This document shows positions 55,701-64,000 of a stretch of 64,000 bases of DNA, in pieces. This DNA comes from Streptomyces camelliae (lineage in GTDB: Bacteria > Actinomycetota > Actinomycetes > Streptomycetales > Streptomycetaceae): contig NZ_CP115300.1 in assembly GCF_027625935.1 (NCBI RefSeq), positions 1-64,000 on the forward strand, written 5' to 3'. The translations under genes were made by a program, and so were the position numbers. The notes beneath the pieces are model-generated. The model was not told the DNA's origin and made no database searches. It saw only the letters and a list, made by a program, of their open reading frames with translations. Numbering within the stretch: position 1 is the stretch's first letter; the number at the start of each line of letters is the position of its first letter.

Positions 55701-57200
55701 TCAGCCGATCTGCTCGTAGTCGAACCAGTCGACGTGGACGGTTCCGGCGGCCGCGTAGACGCCAATGACGCGACCGGTGAAGCCGCCGGCCACCTCGGTG
55801 GATACGTACCGGCCGTCCAGCGCGCCCAGCGCGGTGAACGTGCCGTCCGGCTCCTCGACACCGAGCGTGACGAGGTCCGGTCCGGTGCCCAGGCCCAGGT
55901 CCTGCGGCGGGGCGATGTCCACGCGAAGCATCACCGGGCCGTCCGGAGCGGGACGCGAGCCGAGCACGCTGCGCAGCCCGCCGACCCGGGCGACCGCGCG
56001 CACCTCGCCGTCGGTGACCTCCACCTCGTAGTGGTGCCGCTCGTCCAGGCGCACGGCCAGGCCGCCGGCGCCCTCGGCGGGGTCCAGCAGGGCGCGGCTG
56101 CGGCACGTCAGGTGCTGCTGGCGGCGGCCGACGAACACCACGTCCTTCTCGTCCATCGAGGCGCCCCGGGCGCGCAGCGTCAGCCAGCCGGGCCGCTCCC
56201 GGGTGGTGATCAGCTCGGCCGGGCGGTCGCGCAGCGAGATCCACTGCGGGGCCAGCGGCTCGGCGTCGAAGTCGTCCCGCGCGGGTGCGGTCGCGGGCTG
56301 CAGCGGCCAGTTCGGCGCGGGCAGCGCGAGGTCCGGCGAGCCGACCACCGGCCAGCCGTCCACCCAGGTCACCGGGGCGAGGAAGGTCTCCCGGCCGAGC
56401 CCGTGCCAGCCGGGGGTGGAGCCCTGCGGCCGAACGCCCAGCAGCACCAGCCACCAGGAGCCGTCCGGGCCCTGCACCAGGTCGGCGTGGCCGGTGTTCT
56501 GCACCGGGTGCTGGATGCCGCGGTGGGTGAGGATCGGGTTGTGCGGGCACGGCTCGAACGGCCCGTTCGGCGAGGTCCCGCGGGCGATCGAGGCGGAGTG
56601 CCCGCGTTCGGTGCCGCCCTCGGCGATCAGCAGATACCAGTAGTCGCCGATGTGGTAGAGGTGCGGGGCCTCGGGGTAGCTGGAGCCGGGGCTGCCGGAC
56701 CAGATCCGGCGCGGCTCGCCGATCACCTTCCCGGTGGCCGGGTCGAGCTGAACCTGCTGGACCCCGGCGGAGGTGCACCAGCAGGTGCCGTCCTCGTCCC
56801 AGGCGAGGTCCGGGTCGATGCGGGGCACGTCCGGCAGCAGGATGGGGTCGGACCACGGGCCGGCCGGGTCGGTGGCGGTGACCAGCAGGTTTCCGTGGCC
56901 GCTGACGTTGGTGACGATCAAGTGGAAGCGGCCGTCGTGGTAGCGCAGGGTGGGCGCGTAGACGCCGGCGGAGGACGGCGAGTCCAGTGGCAGGACCAAC
57001 TGCTCGGGCCGGTCCAGCACGTTGCCGATCTGCGTCCAGTGCACCAGGTCGCGGCTGTGGAAGATCGGCACGCCCGGGAAGTACTCGAAGCTGGAGCAGG
57101 CGAGGTAGTAGTCGTCGCCGACCCGGCACACCGTGGGGTCGGGGTGGAACCCGGGGATGATCGGATTGCTGACGGCGGTGGCCTGGTGCTGGTCGGGCAC
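55701..57200 (-). CDS. GH43 beta-xylosidase/alpha-L-arabinofuranosidase
   Basis: This 499-residue protein starts at GTG 57200 after GAGAGGAACGA. The five-bladed propeller starts with NPIIPGFHPDPTVCRVGDDY (general base Asp). Its second Asp lies in PRIDPDLAWDEDG and the acid Glu in SSYPEAPHLYHIGDYWYLLI. The C-terminal beta-sandwich (about residues 310-499) ends HVDWFDYEQ, typical of GH43 subfamily 11-like beta-xylosidases. There is no signal peptide, so it is intracellular and acts on imported xylo- or arabino-oligosaccharides. It forms one unit with the flanking GH genes. Confidence 0.88.
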   Translation of the reverse strand: MPDQHQATAVSNPIIPGFHPDPTVCRVGDDYYLACSSFEYFPGVPIFHSRDLVHWTQIGNVLDRPEQLVLPLDSPSSAGVYAPTLRYHDGRFHLIVTNVSGHGNLLVTATDPAGPWSDPILLPDVPRIDPDLAWDEDGTCWCTSAGVQQVQLDPATGKVIGEPRRIWSGSPGSSYPEAPHLYHIGDYWYLLIAEGGTERGHSASIARGTSPNGPFEPCPHNPILTHRGIQHPVQNTGHADLVQGPDGSWWLVLLGVRPQGSTPGWHGLGRETFLAPVTWVDGWPVVGSPDLALPAPNWPLQPATAPARDDFDAEPLAPQWISLRDRPAELITTRERPGWLTLRARGASMDEKDVVFVGRRQQHLTCRSRALLDPAEGAGGLAVRLDERHHYEVEVTDGEVRAVARVGGLRSVLGSRPAPDGPVMLRVDIAPPQDLGLGTGPDLVTLGVEEPDGTFTALGALDGRYVSTEVAGGFTGRVIGVYAAAGTVHVDWFDYEQIG

Positions 57201-57254
57201 ACTCGTTCCTCTCCAGGGCAGCTGGCCCTGTTCTGGTCGTCGTTCGACGGGAGG

Positions 57255-57281
57255 GGCGGCCCGGCGAGGTGCCGGGCCGCC
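57255..57281 (-). terminator. Hairpin after the arabinofuranosidase-like gene
   Basis: A perfect 11-bp stem (GGCGGCCCGGC / GCCGGGCCGCC) with a 5-base loop lies 24 bases downstream of the stop codon at 57305 on the minus strand. Confidence 0.7.
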
Positions 57282-57304
57282 CGGCGCGGTTCAGCGGACT
57301 CGTG

Positions 57305-59164
57305 TCAGCCGAACGTCCACTGCTGGTTGCTCTGGTTCGAGCCGCAGGCCCAGAGCTGCACCTTGGTGCCGTTCGCGGTGCCGTACCCGTTCACGTCCAG
57401 GCACAGCCCCGTCAGCACGTTGGTGATCGTGCCGTTGGAGTTGACGTTCCACTGCTGGTTGGTGCCGCCGTTGCACTGCCAGATCACGGCGGCGGTGCCG
57501 TTGGTCGTGCCCTTGCCGTAGTCGTCCAGACACATCGGCGTGGAGGTGTTGGCGTAGAGGCGGAACTCCTTGGCGGAGGTGCGCGTCAGGGCCTGGGCCG
57601 TACCGCCGTTGCAGTCCCAGATCTGGGCCTGCGTGCCGGCGGTGGTGGTGCTGTTGTTGATGTCCAGGCACTTGCCCGCACCGACCGCGTGCAGCGCGCC
57701 GGTGCTGCCGCCGCCGCTCGGGTGCATCTGCACCACGACCACCGAGTACGCGGGGACGGTCTGGGCGGTGGCGGAGCCGCTGGTGGACGACGTGATCGAG
57801 GTGCCGTTCTTCAGGTAGGTGTACACGGTCGGGGCGGCCGAGGACGGTGTGAACCCGTTGTAGGACAGGGACACCGTGGTGCTGTTGTTCGGGTCCTTGT
57901 TGATCAGCATGACGTTCACGTCGCCGTTGCCGCGGTGCACCGCGTGCGCGGAGATCAGCGAGGTGGAACTGCTGGCCTGGATCAGTGAGTCGCCGGACTG
58001 GGCCAGCTTGCTGATCATCGAGATGCCGTAGTAGGGCGCGAACGGGGTGTCCAGCGCCGGCTCGCAGGACGGGCCGCTGGCCAGCACGCCCCCTTCGTCG
58101 TAGTCGGTGGCACCGTCCACTGTGGTCACGTGGGAGCAGTCGGTGCCGTTGTGCATGGCCCAGTAGTCGACGGTGAACGCGCCGTGCTCCGCCCAGGTCA
58201 GCATCTGGTCCGGGGCGAACAGCCCGTTCGGGGCGGTGTCCTTGTACTTGTCGACGTTCGTCTCGGTGATGGCGATGCTCACGTTCGGCGCGTTGCTGCC
58301 GGCGTACTGGTTGATCAGCGACCGCACCGTGCCGGCCATGGTCGGCACGTTGGTCTGCGGCTTGGCCAGCAGGTCGGCTTCGCTGGTGCTGGTCGGGTAG
58401 TCGTGCACGATCACGAAGTCGATCTTCGGACCGGCGATCGACAGGACCGTGTGGTTCCAGTCCTGGGTGTCGCCGGGGCCGACGATGCCGTCGGGCCAGC
58501 TACCGGGTGTGGTGAGTACCGCCCCGATCTTGATGCTGGGGTCGACCGCCTTCATCGCCGAGACGAACTGCAGGAGGTTGGTGGCGTAGGTGGTGGCGCT
58601 GTGGCTGGAGTGCTTGTCCGTCTCCCATTGCGCGCCGTACTCGCCGTTGCCGGGGATCTCGTTGCCGATCTCCCAGTACTTGACGCCGTAGCCCTTGGTG
58701 ATGTTGGCGTACCGCACCCAGTCCGCCGCCTCCTGCGGCGTGCCCGACCCGTAGTCCGCGGTGATGATCGGCTGTGTGTTCGCCGCCCGGACGGTACCCA
58801 TGAACGTGTCGAAGTCGGTGTTCGGGGCGACGTAGTTGCCGTCGGCGGTGTTGGTCTGCCAGTGGTAGACGTCGGCGTAGCTGCCGCCCGGGTAGCGCAT
58901 CATCCCGATACCGGCGTTGTTGAGCAGGCCGGGGATGTCCGAGCGGTTCATGTTGGCGTCGTAGACCTGGGTGTTCAGGCCGGGGGTGGTGGACGAGTAG
59001 TTCGCCAGCCAGTGGGTGCTGTCGACCGTCACCGTCGCGGAGGTGGCGGCGGCGGCCGGGGCGGCGGCGGTGAACGCGCCGACGGACAGGGCGGCGGCGG
59101 TGAACGTCGTAGCGGCGGCCAGGGCGAGCAGGCGATCGCGTCCGGCGCGCAGGAACCGTTTCAC
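57305..59164 (-). CDS. Secreted arabinofuranosidase-like clan-A glycosidase with CBM13 lectin
   Basis: This 619-residue protein starts at GTG 59164 (GGAGGG upstream). A signal peptide (LLALAAATTFTAAALSVGAF ... AAAA) precedes a TIM barrel with YWEIGNEIPGNGEYGAQWET (acid/base Glu) and VSIAITETNVDKY (nucleophile Glu). A beta-sandwich and a ricin-type trefoil follow (about 480-619: GKCLDINNS, MCLDDYGKG, LCLDVNGYG, each followed by a QxW-type end). The family (GH51/GH30-like arabinofuranosidase or related) cannot be fixed by eye. The CBM13 suggests xylan or galactan binding. Confidence 0.8.
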   Translation of the reverse strand: MKRFLRAGRDRLLALAAATTFTAAALSVGAFTAAAPAAAATSATVTVDSTHWLANYSSTTPGLNTQVYDANMNRSDIPGLLNNAGIGMMRYPGGSYADVYHWQTNTADGNYVAPNTDFDTFMGTVRAANTQPIITADYGSGTPQEAADWVRYANITKGYGVKYWEIGNEIPGNGEYGAQWETDKHSSHSATTYATNLLQFVSAMKAVDPSIKIGAVLTTPGSWPDGIVGPGDTQDWNHTVLSIAGPKIDFVIVHDYPTSTSEADLLAKPQTNVPTMAGTVRSLINQYAGSNAPNVSIAITETNVDKYKDTAPNGLFAPDQMLTWAEHGAFTVDYWAMHNGTDCSHVTTVDGATDYDEGGVLASGPSCEPALDTPFAPYYGISMISKLAQSGDSLIQASSSTSLISAHAVHRGNGDVNVMLINKDPNNSTTVSLSYNGFTPSSAAPTVYTYLKNGTSITSSTSGSATAQTVPAYSVVVVQMHPSGGGSTGALHAVGAGKCLDINNSTTTAGTQAQIWDCNGGTAQALTRTSAKEFRLYANTSTPMCLDDYGKGTTNGTAAVIWQCNGGTNQQWNVNSNGTITNVLTGLCLDVNGYGTANGTKVQLWACGSNQSNQQWTFG

Positions 59165-59336
59165 GAAACCCTCCATTGGGTCGTGTTCGGGCAGGGATGT
59201 GGTGCTCCCGTCTGCGGAACGGCGGGTTTCCAGCCGTGCGCTCAGGCACGGCAGGCAGGGGTGGGGGTGGAGCCCTCATCGCACTGTGGGGCGGCCCCGT
59301 GGGGTGGGCGCTGGTCGGTTCAGGGGTGGGCGCGAG

Positions 59337-61430
59337 TCAGCTCAGGCGGAGCAGGACGGCCGACGGGGCCGTGGGCAGGGTCAGCGTGAGTTCCGCCGTA
59401 CCGGGGTTCCAGGCGGTGGTGGCGCGGGTGTTGGCGGGGAAGACCGGTGTCGCGACTGCCGGGGTGTCCAGCAGGTGCGGCAGGTGCAGGGTGGTGGTCG
59501 GGTCGGCGCCGGGTCGGCGCCACGCGGTCAGATAGGTGGTGGTCGGGGTGCGCAGGGCCAGCGCCGCCCAGGGGTCGTCCCAGCCCGGCAGGCCCAGCGG
59601 CCATATCGGCAGCGCGCCCGGCAGGTCGGTGCGCAGGTCGCGGTAGACCGCCACCGCCTGGTGCACCAGGGCGCGCGCCTCCGGTCCCAGGCCGGCCAGC
59701 TGTCCGGACAGGTGGATCCGCCCGAGCAGCGCGCTCACCAGCGTGAACGCCACCTCGTCCGGGGTGTCGTCGGGCTGCGGGTAGGCCCACACGGCACCCT
59801 GCTCGGGGGTGACGGCGGTCGGCGCGGCAGCCGCGATCGGCGCGTAGAGCAGCAGGTTCTGCTGGTCGCTGGTGGACAGCAGTTGCATACGGGACAGCAA
59901 CGCGTGGTCCGCGCGCATGCCGCCGGACGCGCAGTCCTCCAGCACCAGGTGCGGGTGGCGGTCCAGCACGCCGTCCAGCCAGGCCAGGTGCGCCCGGTGG
60001 TGGCCGAGCGCCCCGGCGGCCGGGACCTCGGCGGGGTGACCGGAGGTTCCGGTGCCGGCGTCGATGTTGTGGTCCAGTTTCAGGTAGCCGACGCCCCAGT
60101 CGCCGACCAGTCGGTCCACCACGGCGTCCAGGTGGGCGCGGGCGGCCGGGTGCCGGAGGTCGAGCTGGTACCGCCCGGTCTCCACCACCCGCACGCCGTC
60201 GCGGCGGAAGAACGCCTCGTCCGGCAGCGCGGTGGCGATCGGGCTGCGCACCCCGACCACCTCGGGCTCCAGCCACAGGCCGGGCACCATGCCGCGCTCG
60301 CGGATCTGGTCCAGCACCTCGTGGATGCCGCGCGGACCGGGGAACCGGGTGGTGGACGGCTCCCACTCGCCGACGCTGTCCCACCAGCCGGCGCTGTCGT
60401 CGTACCAGCCGGCGTCGATCACGAAGTACTCCGCGCCGGCGTCCGCGGCGGCGTCCACCAGCGGCAGCAGCTTCTCGGTGGTCGGGTCGCCCATCAGGCA
60501 GTTCATGTAGTCGTTGAAGATCACCGGAAGGTTCTCGTGGTCCGGGTGCGGGCGGCGGCTCGCGCGGCGGTAGCGGGTCAGCGCGCCGAACGCGTCGTCC
60601 AGCCGGTCGCCGAACGCCACCGACACCGGCACCGCGCGGAACTCGCCGCCCGGTTCCAGCGGGTGCCGCCAGCCGTGGTCGCCGTCGGTGGGGCCGGACA
60701 GCGCCAGGTAGGCGGTGTCGTGCCGTTCGCCGCAGTCCCAGCGCCAGCCGCCGCCGTTGTGCTCGACCTGCCACACCCAGGCGCGGCCGGACGCGCGATC
60801 GGACAGCGCGCCCATCGGCAGGTGTCCGCAGCTGGACCAGGTACCCTGCCCGGCCAGCGCGAACGAGCCCTTGCCGTACCCGTACCGGACCCGCCCGCTG
60901 AGCTGGGGCAGCGCCGCCCGCAGCGGCCGGCGCTGCCAGCGGAGCTCGGCGAGCCAGTCGTTGTCGGCCCACCACACGTCGGCGGTGTCCAGGTCGACGT
61001 CGGTGATGCCGCCGAGGGCCAGCGAGGTCACCGATTCGAGGTGCAGGATGCCGGCGCCCTCGTTGCGCAGCGTCACCTCGGCGCGCAGGGCCGGCACGCC
61101 GTCCGGGGACCGGTACACCACCTCGGCGACCAGCCCGGTGTCCGGGTCGTGAAGCGCGACGGTGAGCACATGCCACCCGCCCTCGCGGGTGACGTGGTGC
61201 GCGCGATGCCGCAGCCGCGTGCCGAGGGTGCTGTCCACCAGGCGGTGGCTGGACCAGAACCGGCCGTGGCCGGTGGCGGTGACCTCGACCAGCGGCAGCG
61301 CGCCGTCCCAGGACGGGTCGGAGGGCGCGCCCAGGCCGAGTCGGGTGGTGCCGTCGGCGGCAATGCGCAGGTCGAGCCGCAACGTGTCGTGGCCCCAGCT
61401 GAGGGTCTGGTGGGTCGGCGTGGCGGTCAC
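59337..61430 (-). CDS. GH36 alpha-galactosidase
   Basis: This 697-residue protein has GTG start 61430. An N-terminal beta-sandwich (TADVWWADNDWLAELRWQRR) is followed by the barrel with ENLPVIFNDYMNCLMGDPTT, the GH36 signature, FVIDAGWYDD, and GLWLEPEVVG. The nucleophile Asp lies in GVGYLKLDHNIDAGTGT, then VLEDCASGGMRADHALL and the acid/base Asp in LLSTSDQQNLL. It is a cytoplasmic enzyme removing alpha-galactosyl units, as found on galactoglucomannan or xyloglucan side chains. All residues are present. Confidence 0.9.
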   Translation of the reverse strand: MTATPTHQTLSWGHDTLRLDLRIAADGTTRLGLGAPSDPSWDGALPLVEVTATGHGRFWSSHRLVDSTLGTRLRHRAHHVTREGGWHVLTVALHDPDTGLVAEVVYRSPDGVPALRAEVTLRNEGAGILHLESVTSLALGGITDVDLDTADVWWADNDWLAELRWQRRPLRAALPQLSGRVRYGYGKGSFALAGQGTWSSCGHLPMGALSDRASGRAWVWQVEHNGGGWRWDCGERHDTAYLALSGPTDGDHGWRHPLEPGGEFRAVPVSVAFGDRLDDAFGALTRYRRASRRPHPDHENLPVIFNDYMNCLMGDPTTEKLLPLVDAAADAGAEYFVIDAGWYDDSAGWWDSVGEWEPSTTRFPGPRGIHEVLDQIRERGMVPGLWLEPEVVGVRSPIATALPDEAFFRRDGVRVVETGRYQLDLRHPAARAHLDAVVDRLVGDWGVGYLKLDHNIDAGTGTSGHPAEVPAAGALGHHRAHLAWLDGVLDRHPHLVLEDCASGGMRADHALLSRMQLLSTSDQQNLLLYAPIAAAAPTAVTPEQGAVWAYPQPDDTPDEVAFTLVSALLGRIHLSGQLAGLGPEARALVHQAVAVYRDLRTDLPGALPIWPLGLPGWDDPWAALALRTPTTTYLTAWRRPGADPTTTLHLPHLLDTPAVATPVFPANTRATTAWNPGTAELTLTLPTAPSAVLLRLS

Positions 61431-61436
61431 AGCGCC

Positions 61437-61700
61437 ACCTCCGCCCCGGCATCCGCGGCGTCGCGGACAGGCGGCCGCTCGCGCACGTGCAGGTAGTGGC
61501 GCGGGATCGGGTACGCCTCCTCGCCGTACGACCAGACCTCGTTGTCCAGGCCGGTCATCGCCGGCTCGGGCGTCCGCTCGGGGCCGCGCAAGCCGTGCGG
61601 GCGTGCAGGCGGGACAGCGGGAGCCCCTGGTCCCACTGGGGGGTGAAGGTCGTGAAAGTGCGGGGACATACAGGGCTTCTCCTCAAGTCCGGGGCCGGGC
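61437..61700 (-). pseudogene. GH31 fragment
   Basis: Between the LacI and GH36 genes a minus-strand frame contains MTGLDNEVWSYGEEAYPIPR then HYLHVRERPPVRD. This corresponds to MTGGPNEVWSYGEQAYGILR and DHLLLRERLRPYV of the GH31 enzyme at 52.2 kb. The surroundings do not align further. It is a remnant of a second GH31 gene, probably lost by recombination. Confidence 0.65.
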
Positions 61701-61774
61701 AAAGCTTGCTGCCGCGGGCGCGCTCGACCGGCACCGCGCGGGTGCGGTGGGCCGGGTTCGGGCCGGTGCCGGTG

Positions 61775-62797
61775 CTACCGCGGCGCGGGGCCGGTGCTCT
61801 GGCCGACGGTCAGGGTCGGTGTCAACAGGACACGTTCGTCGGGCGGTTGTTCGCCGCGTTCGGCCGCGGTCATCCGGCGCAGGAGCTGTTCGACGGCCAC
61901 TTGGCCGAGTTTCCTGGCCGGGCCGGTCACGGCGGTGAGGGTCGGCACGTACTGTTCGGCCAGGTGTGCCGGGCACAGGGCGACGACGGAGGCGTCCTCG
62001 GGGACGGTGCGTCCGCTGGTTCGCAGCAGGATGAGCAGGGGTCCGATCGCCGCCTCGTTCTGCACGACGAAGCCGGTGGTGCCGGGCCGGTCGCCGAGGA
62101 TGCGGGTGAAGGTCCCGGCCGTGCTTTCGTAGGTGCCCTCGCAAGGGCGGTGCAGGAAGCGCAGGCCGCGTTGCGCGGCTCGTTCGCGGAATCCGGCCAG
62201 GGTGCGCTCGGCGTATGCGGCGTGGCGCTGGTAGATGCCCGGGCCGTAGCCGATGAAGGCGATCTCGTGGTGGCCGAGGTTGGCGAGGTGGTCCGCGCAC
62301 AGTGCGCCGGCGGTGGCGAAGTCGTGGTCGACGCAGGAGAGGCCGCTGGGGTCGTCGGGCAGGCCGATCAGGGCGGCCTGGGTGCGCCGGCCGCGGACGA
62401 GGGGGATGCGGGCGTCGTCGAGTTGGACGTCCATGAGGATCACCCCGTCGGCCAGTCCGCTGGCGGCGACCCGTTGCACGCCTTCGGGGCCTTCGCCGTT
62501 GGTGATCAGCAGGGTGTCGTAGCCGTGCCTGCGGGCCTGGATGGTGACGGAGATGGCGATCTCCATCATGATCGGGACGTAGACGTCGGTGCGCAGCGGC
62601 ACGACCAGGGCCAGGACATACGAGCGGCGTCCGGCCAGCGCTCTGGCACCGGCGTTGGGGTGGTAGCCGAGTTCGATGACGGAACGCTCGACACGGCGCC
62701 GGGTCGCGGCGGAGATCGTGCGCTTGCCGCTGAAGACGTAGCTGACCGTGCTGGTCGACACGCCGGCATGCCGGGCTACGTCGGCGATGGTCACCAT
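61775..62797 (-). CDS. LacI-family transcriptional regulator
   Basis: This 340-residue protein starts at ATG 62797, the point where the LacI helix-turn-helix begins (VTIADVARHAGVSTSTVSYV, FSGKRTISAATRRRVERSVI). A periplasmic-binding-protein-like ligand domain follows (LALVVPLRTDVYVPIMMEIA ... GLADGVILMDVQLDD ... HHEIAFIGYG). It sits between the sugar permease genes and the GH genes on the same strand, so it most likely represses this hemicellulose locus. Its ligand is presumably a degradation product. Confidence 0.9.
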   Translation of the reverse strand: MVTIADVARHAGVSTSTVSYVFSGKRTISAATRRRVERSVIELGYHPNAGARALAGRRSYVLALVVPLRTDVYVPIMMEIAISVTIQARRHGYDTLLITNGEGPEGVQRVAASGLADGVILMDVQLDDARIPLVRGRRTQAALIGLPDDPSGLSCVDHDFATAGALCADHLANLGHHEIAFIGYGPGIYQRHAAYAERTLAGFRERAAQRGLRFLHRPCEGTYESTAGTFTRILGDRPGTTGFVVQNEAAIGPLLILLRTSGRTVPEDASVVALCPAHLAEQYVPTLTAVTGPARKLGQVAVEQLLRRMTAAERGEQPPDERVLLTPTLTVGQSTGPAPR

Positions 62798-62829
62798 CGT
62801 GGTGTCCTGCTCCCATTTCCTCGGATGTG

Positions 62830-62878
62830 GGAAGCGGCCCCTGCCACGCGGCGGGGTTGGGCGCGCGGAGCCGCTTCC
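62830..62878 (-). terminator. Inverted repeat between permease and lacI
   Basis: Arms GGAAGCGGC (62830-62838) and GCCGCTTCC (62870-62878), 31 bases apart, lie 32 bases after the permease stop on the minus strand. It could be a terminator or a LacI-type operator upstream of the regulator. Confidence 0.5.
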
Positions 62879-62909
62879 GGTCTGCGGGGTGGCACGGCGG
62901 CCGATCACG

Positions 62910-63878
62910 TCAGCCCTTGATCGCGCCGGTCAGCACGCCGGTGCGGAAGTGCTTCTGGACGAACGGGTAGACGATCAGGAGCGGGACCAGGGTCAGTACC
63001 ACGACCGCCATCTGCAGGGACAGCGGTGCGGTTTGGGCGTGGACGCTGCCGAAGCCGGCGTTGACCGAGCCAGGCAGGCCGACACCGCGGTTGACGTAGG
63101 TGAGCAGGACGTACTGCAGCGGCCACTTCTGGCTGTCGGTGGGCATGTAGAGCATCACGTTGAAGAAGGCGTTCCAGTAGCCCACTGCGTAGAAGAGGGC
63201 GACCACGGCGGTCACGGCGCGCGAGGTGGGCAGGACGACGGACCACAGGATCCGCCAGTCGCCTGCGCCGTCGAGCCGGGCCGCGTCGATGAGCTCGCCG
63301 GAGGTCTCGGAGTAGAAGGCGCGCAGGACCAGGATGTTGAACACCGAGACCGCGCTGGGCAGGATCAGTGCCCAGTACTTGCCGTAGCCGCCGAGGTCGG
63401 TGACGACCAGGAAGGTGGGGATCAGGCCGCCGTTGACGAACATCGTGACGATCAGCAGCAACAGCAGGAAGCGGTGTGCGAAGGAGCGGGGCCGGGACAG
63501 GCCGTAGGCGCACATGACCGACACGGCCATCGAGACCGCGGTGCCGATCAGGGTGATGCCCAGGCTCACCAGCAGCGAGGTCCGCACGGTCGGGTCGGAG
63601 AGCATCTCGCGGTACGGCTCCACGGTCAGGCCGTCCGGCCAGATCACCAGGCCTCCGGCCCGGTTGATCGCCCCGGGAGTGGAAAAGCTGGTCACCAAGA
63701 TGATCCAGATGGGGACCAACACCACCGCGACGACCCCGGTCAGGGTCAGTCCCTTGACGGTCCGTCCGACGACGGTGGGCTGTTCCTCCCACGGCGGGCG
63801 TGCCGATCCGGCCCTGCTGTGGCGGGCCTGAGCCGCCGCTCCGGCGCGGGTGGGGCTGATGGTGAGTGTGTTGGTCAT
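62910..63878 (-). CDS. Sugar ABC transporter permease (CUT1, LplC/YtcP-like)
   Basis: This 322-residue inner-membrane permease has six predicted helices and the cytoplasmic EAA loop SGELIDAARLDGAGDWRILW SVVLP (about residues 203-226), which contacts the ATPase. The motif WNAFFNVMLYMPTDSQKWPL QYVL is typical of the LplC/YtcP group for oligosaccharides. The start ATGA overlaps the stop of the next upstream permease gene. No ATPase gene is visible; in streptomycetes such systems share MsiK. Confidence 0.9.
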   Translation of the reverse strand: MTNTLTISPTRAGAAAQARHSRAGSARPPWEEQPTVVGRTVKGLTLTGVVAVVLVPIWIILVTSFSTPGAINRAGGLVIWPDGLTVEPYREMLSDPTVRTSLLVSLGITLIGTAVSMAVSVMCAYGLSRPRSFAHRFLLLLLIVTMFVNGGLIPTFLVVTDLGGYGKYWALILPSAVSVFNILVLRAFYSETSGELIDAARLDGAGDWRILWSVVLPTSRAVTAVVALFYAVGYWNAFFNVMLYMPTDSQKWPLQYVLLTYVNRGVGLPGSVNAGFGSVHAQTAPLSLQMAVVVLTLVPLLIVYPFVQKHFRTGVLTGAIKG

Positions 63879-64000
63879 TTGCGGTACAACCCGTCTTCGC
63901 CGAAGGCGTGCGCCAGCTTGTTGGCACCCCAGATGAGCAGCAGTGAGATCACGCTCTTGAACAGCCCGGCAGCCGCTCCGTAGCTGTAGTTGTTGGTGGT
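63875..64000 (-). CDS. Sugar ABC transporter permease (LplB-like), partial
   Basis: Only the last 41 residues lie in the window: TTNNYSYGAAAGLFKSVISL, LLIWGANKLAHAFGEDGLYR K. This is the end of CUT1 permeases of the LplB/YteP type (YS(Y/T)ATAxGLFxSVxxxxLxxxxNxLxxxxGExxLW). The stop overlaps the next gene by ATGA. The gene continues beyond base 64000, where the binding protein gene is also expected. Confidence 0.85.
   Translation of the reverse strand, partial: TTNNYSYGAAAGLFKSVISLLLIWGANKLAHAFGEDGLYRK

Noticed and set aside
53817..57521. A 1,234-codon plus-strand open frame
   Set aside because: It lies antisense to the GH5 and GH43 genes, is made of Gly/Arg/Val repeats, and arises from the G+C bias at third codon positions.
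59016..61496. An 826-codon plus-strand open frame
   Set aside because: It is antisense to the GH36 gene and the arabinofuranosidase-like gene start, with shadow composition and no domain.

Overview
The window looks like an accessory, probably arm-proximal, stretch of a linear replicon from Streptomyces or a close relative. The evidence is very high G+C with strong third-position bias, frequent GTG/TTG starts, Streptomyces-type regulators (TetR, MarR, HxlR, LacI), a telomere-bound terminal protein gene (tpg, 41.4-42.0 kb) and extracellular hemicellulases of actinomycete type. No rRNA, tRNA or CRISPR array was seen.

Layout. 0.1-3.7 kb: a Mu/Tn552-like transposon (DDE transposase, AAA+ ATPase, third gene) abutting a truncated ISAs1 element. 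4.8-6.0 kb: a tyrosine integrase cut at its 5' end and lacking its first catalytic Arg, followed by a terminator. 6.2-10.2 kb: an RHS polymorphic toxin with nested lectin, Hint domain and unfamiliar C-terminal toxin, with a candidate immunity gene; its N-terminal part was removed by an IS110 element (10.2-11.28 kb). 11.4-19.5 kb: small housekeeping-like units (MarR/prolyl aminopeptidase, GNAT, SDR/TetR, membrane and small proteins) between a frameshifted IS256 and several decayed genes. 19.5-25.5 kb: an ISL3 element with 74-bp inverted repeats, three damaged tyrosine recombinase genes (RIT-like) and an IS110-type fragment. 25.5-34.5 kb: a hypothetical gene, TetR with tandem operators and a truncated MFS gene, an acyltransferase, a suspicious 39-G homopolymer, an alpha/beta hydrolase, a secreted protein, a serine recombinase and a broken ISAs1. 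35.0-36.9 kb: an IS630-type element whose inverted repeats enclose a CPT-like phosphotransferase gene, next to a terpene synthase relic. 37.5-47 kb: relics including cas5c of a type I-C CRISPR-Cas system, an intact IS256, frameshifted tpg, Tn3/IS256/IS110/IS630 scraps, an APH-like kinase, and a qorB/qorR-like redox pair flanked by IS630 tails.

47.4-50.4 kb: a compact three-gene membrane module in which two adjacent, overlapping genes carry the same glycine-rich, amyloid-like short motif, one at its C-terminus and the other at its N-terminus. This is the best candidate for an undescribed system. 50.9-64 kb: an intact hemicellulose-utilisation locus on the minus strand (esterase, GH31, GH5, GH43, arabinofuranosidase-like enzyme with CBM13, GH36, LacI regulator, two CUT1 sugar permeases, the last cut by the window edge).

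Single-base frameshifts are dense between about 13 and 47 kb and absent from the recognisable genes of 47-64 kb. This suggests genuine decay of a transposon-rich terminal region rather than uniform sequencing error, although the poly-G tract at 28.4 kb shows that the assembly is not flawless.
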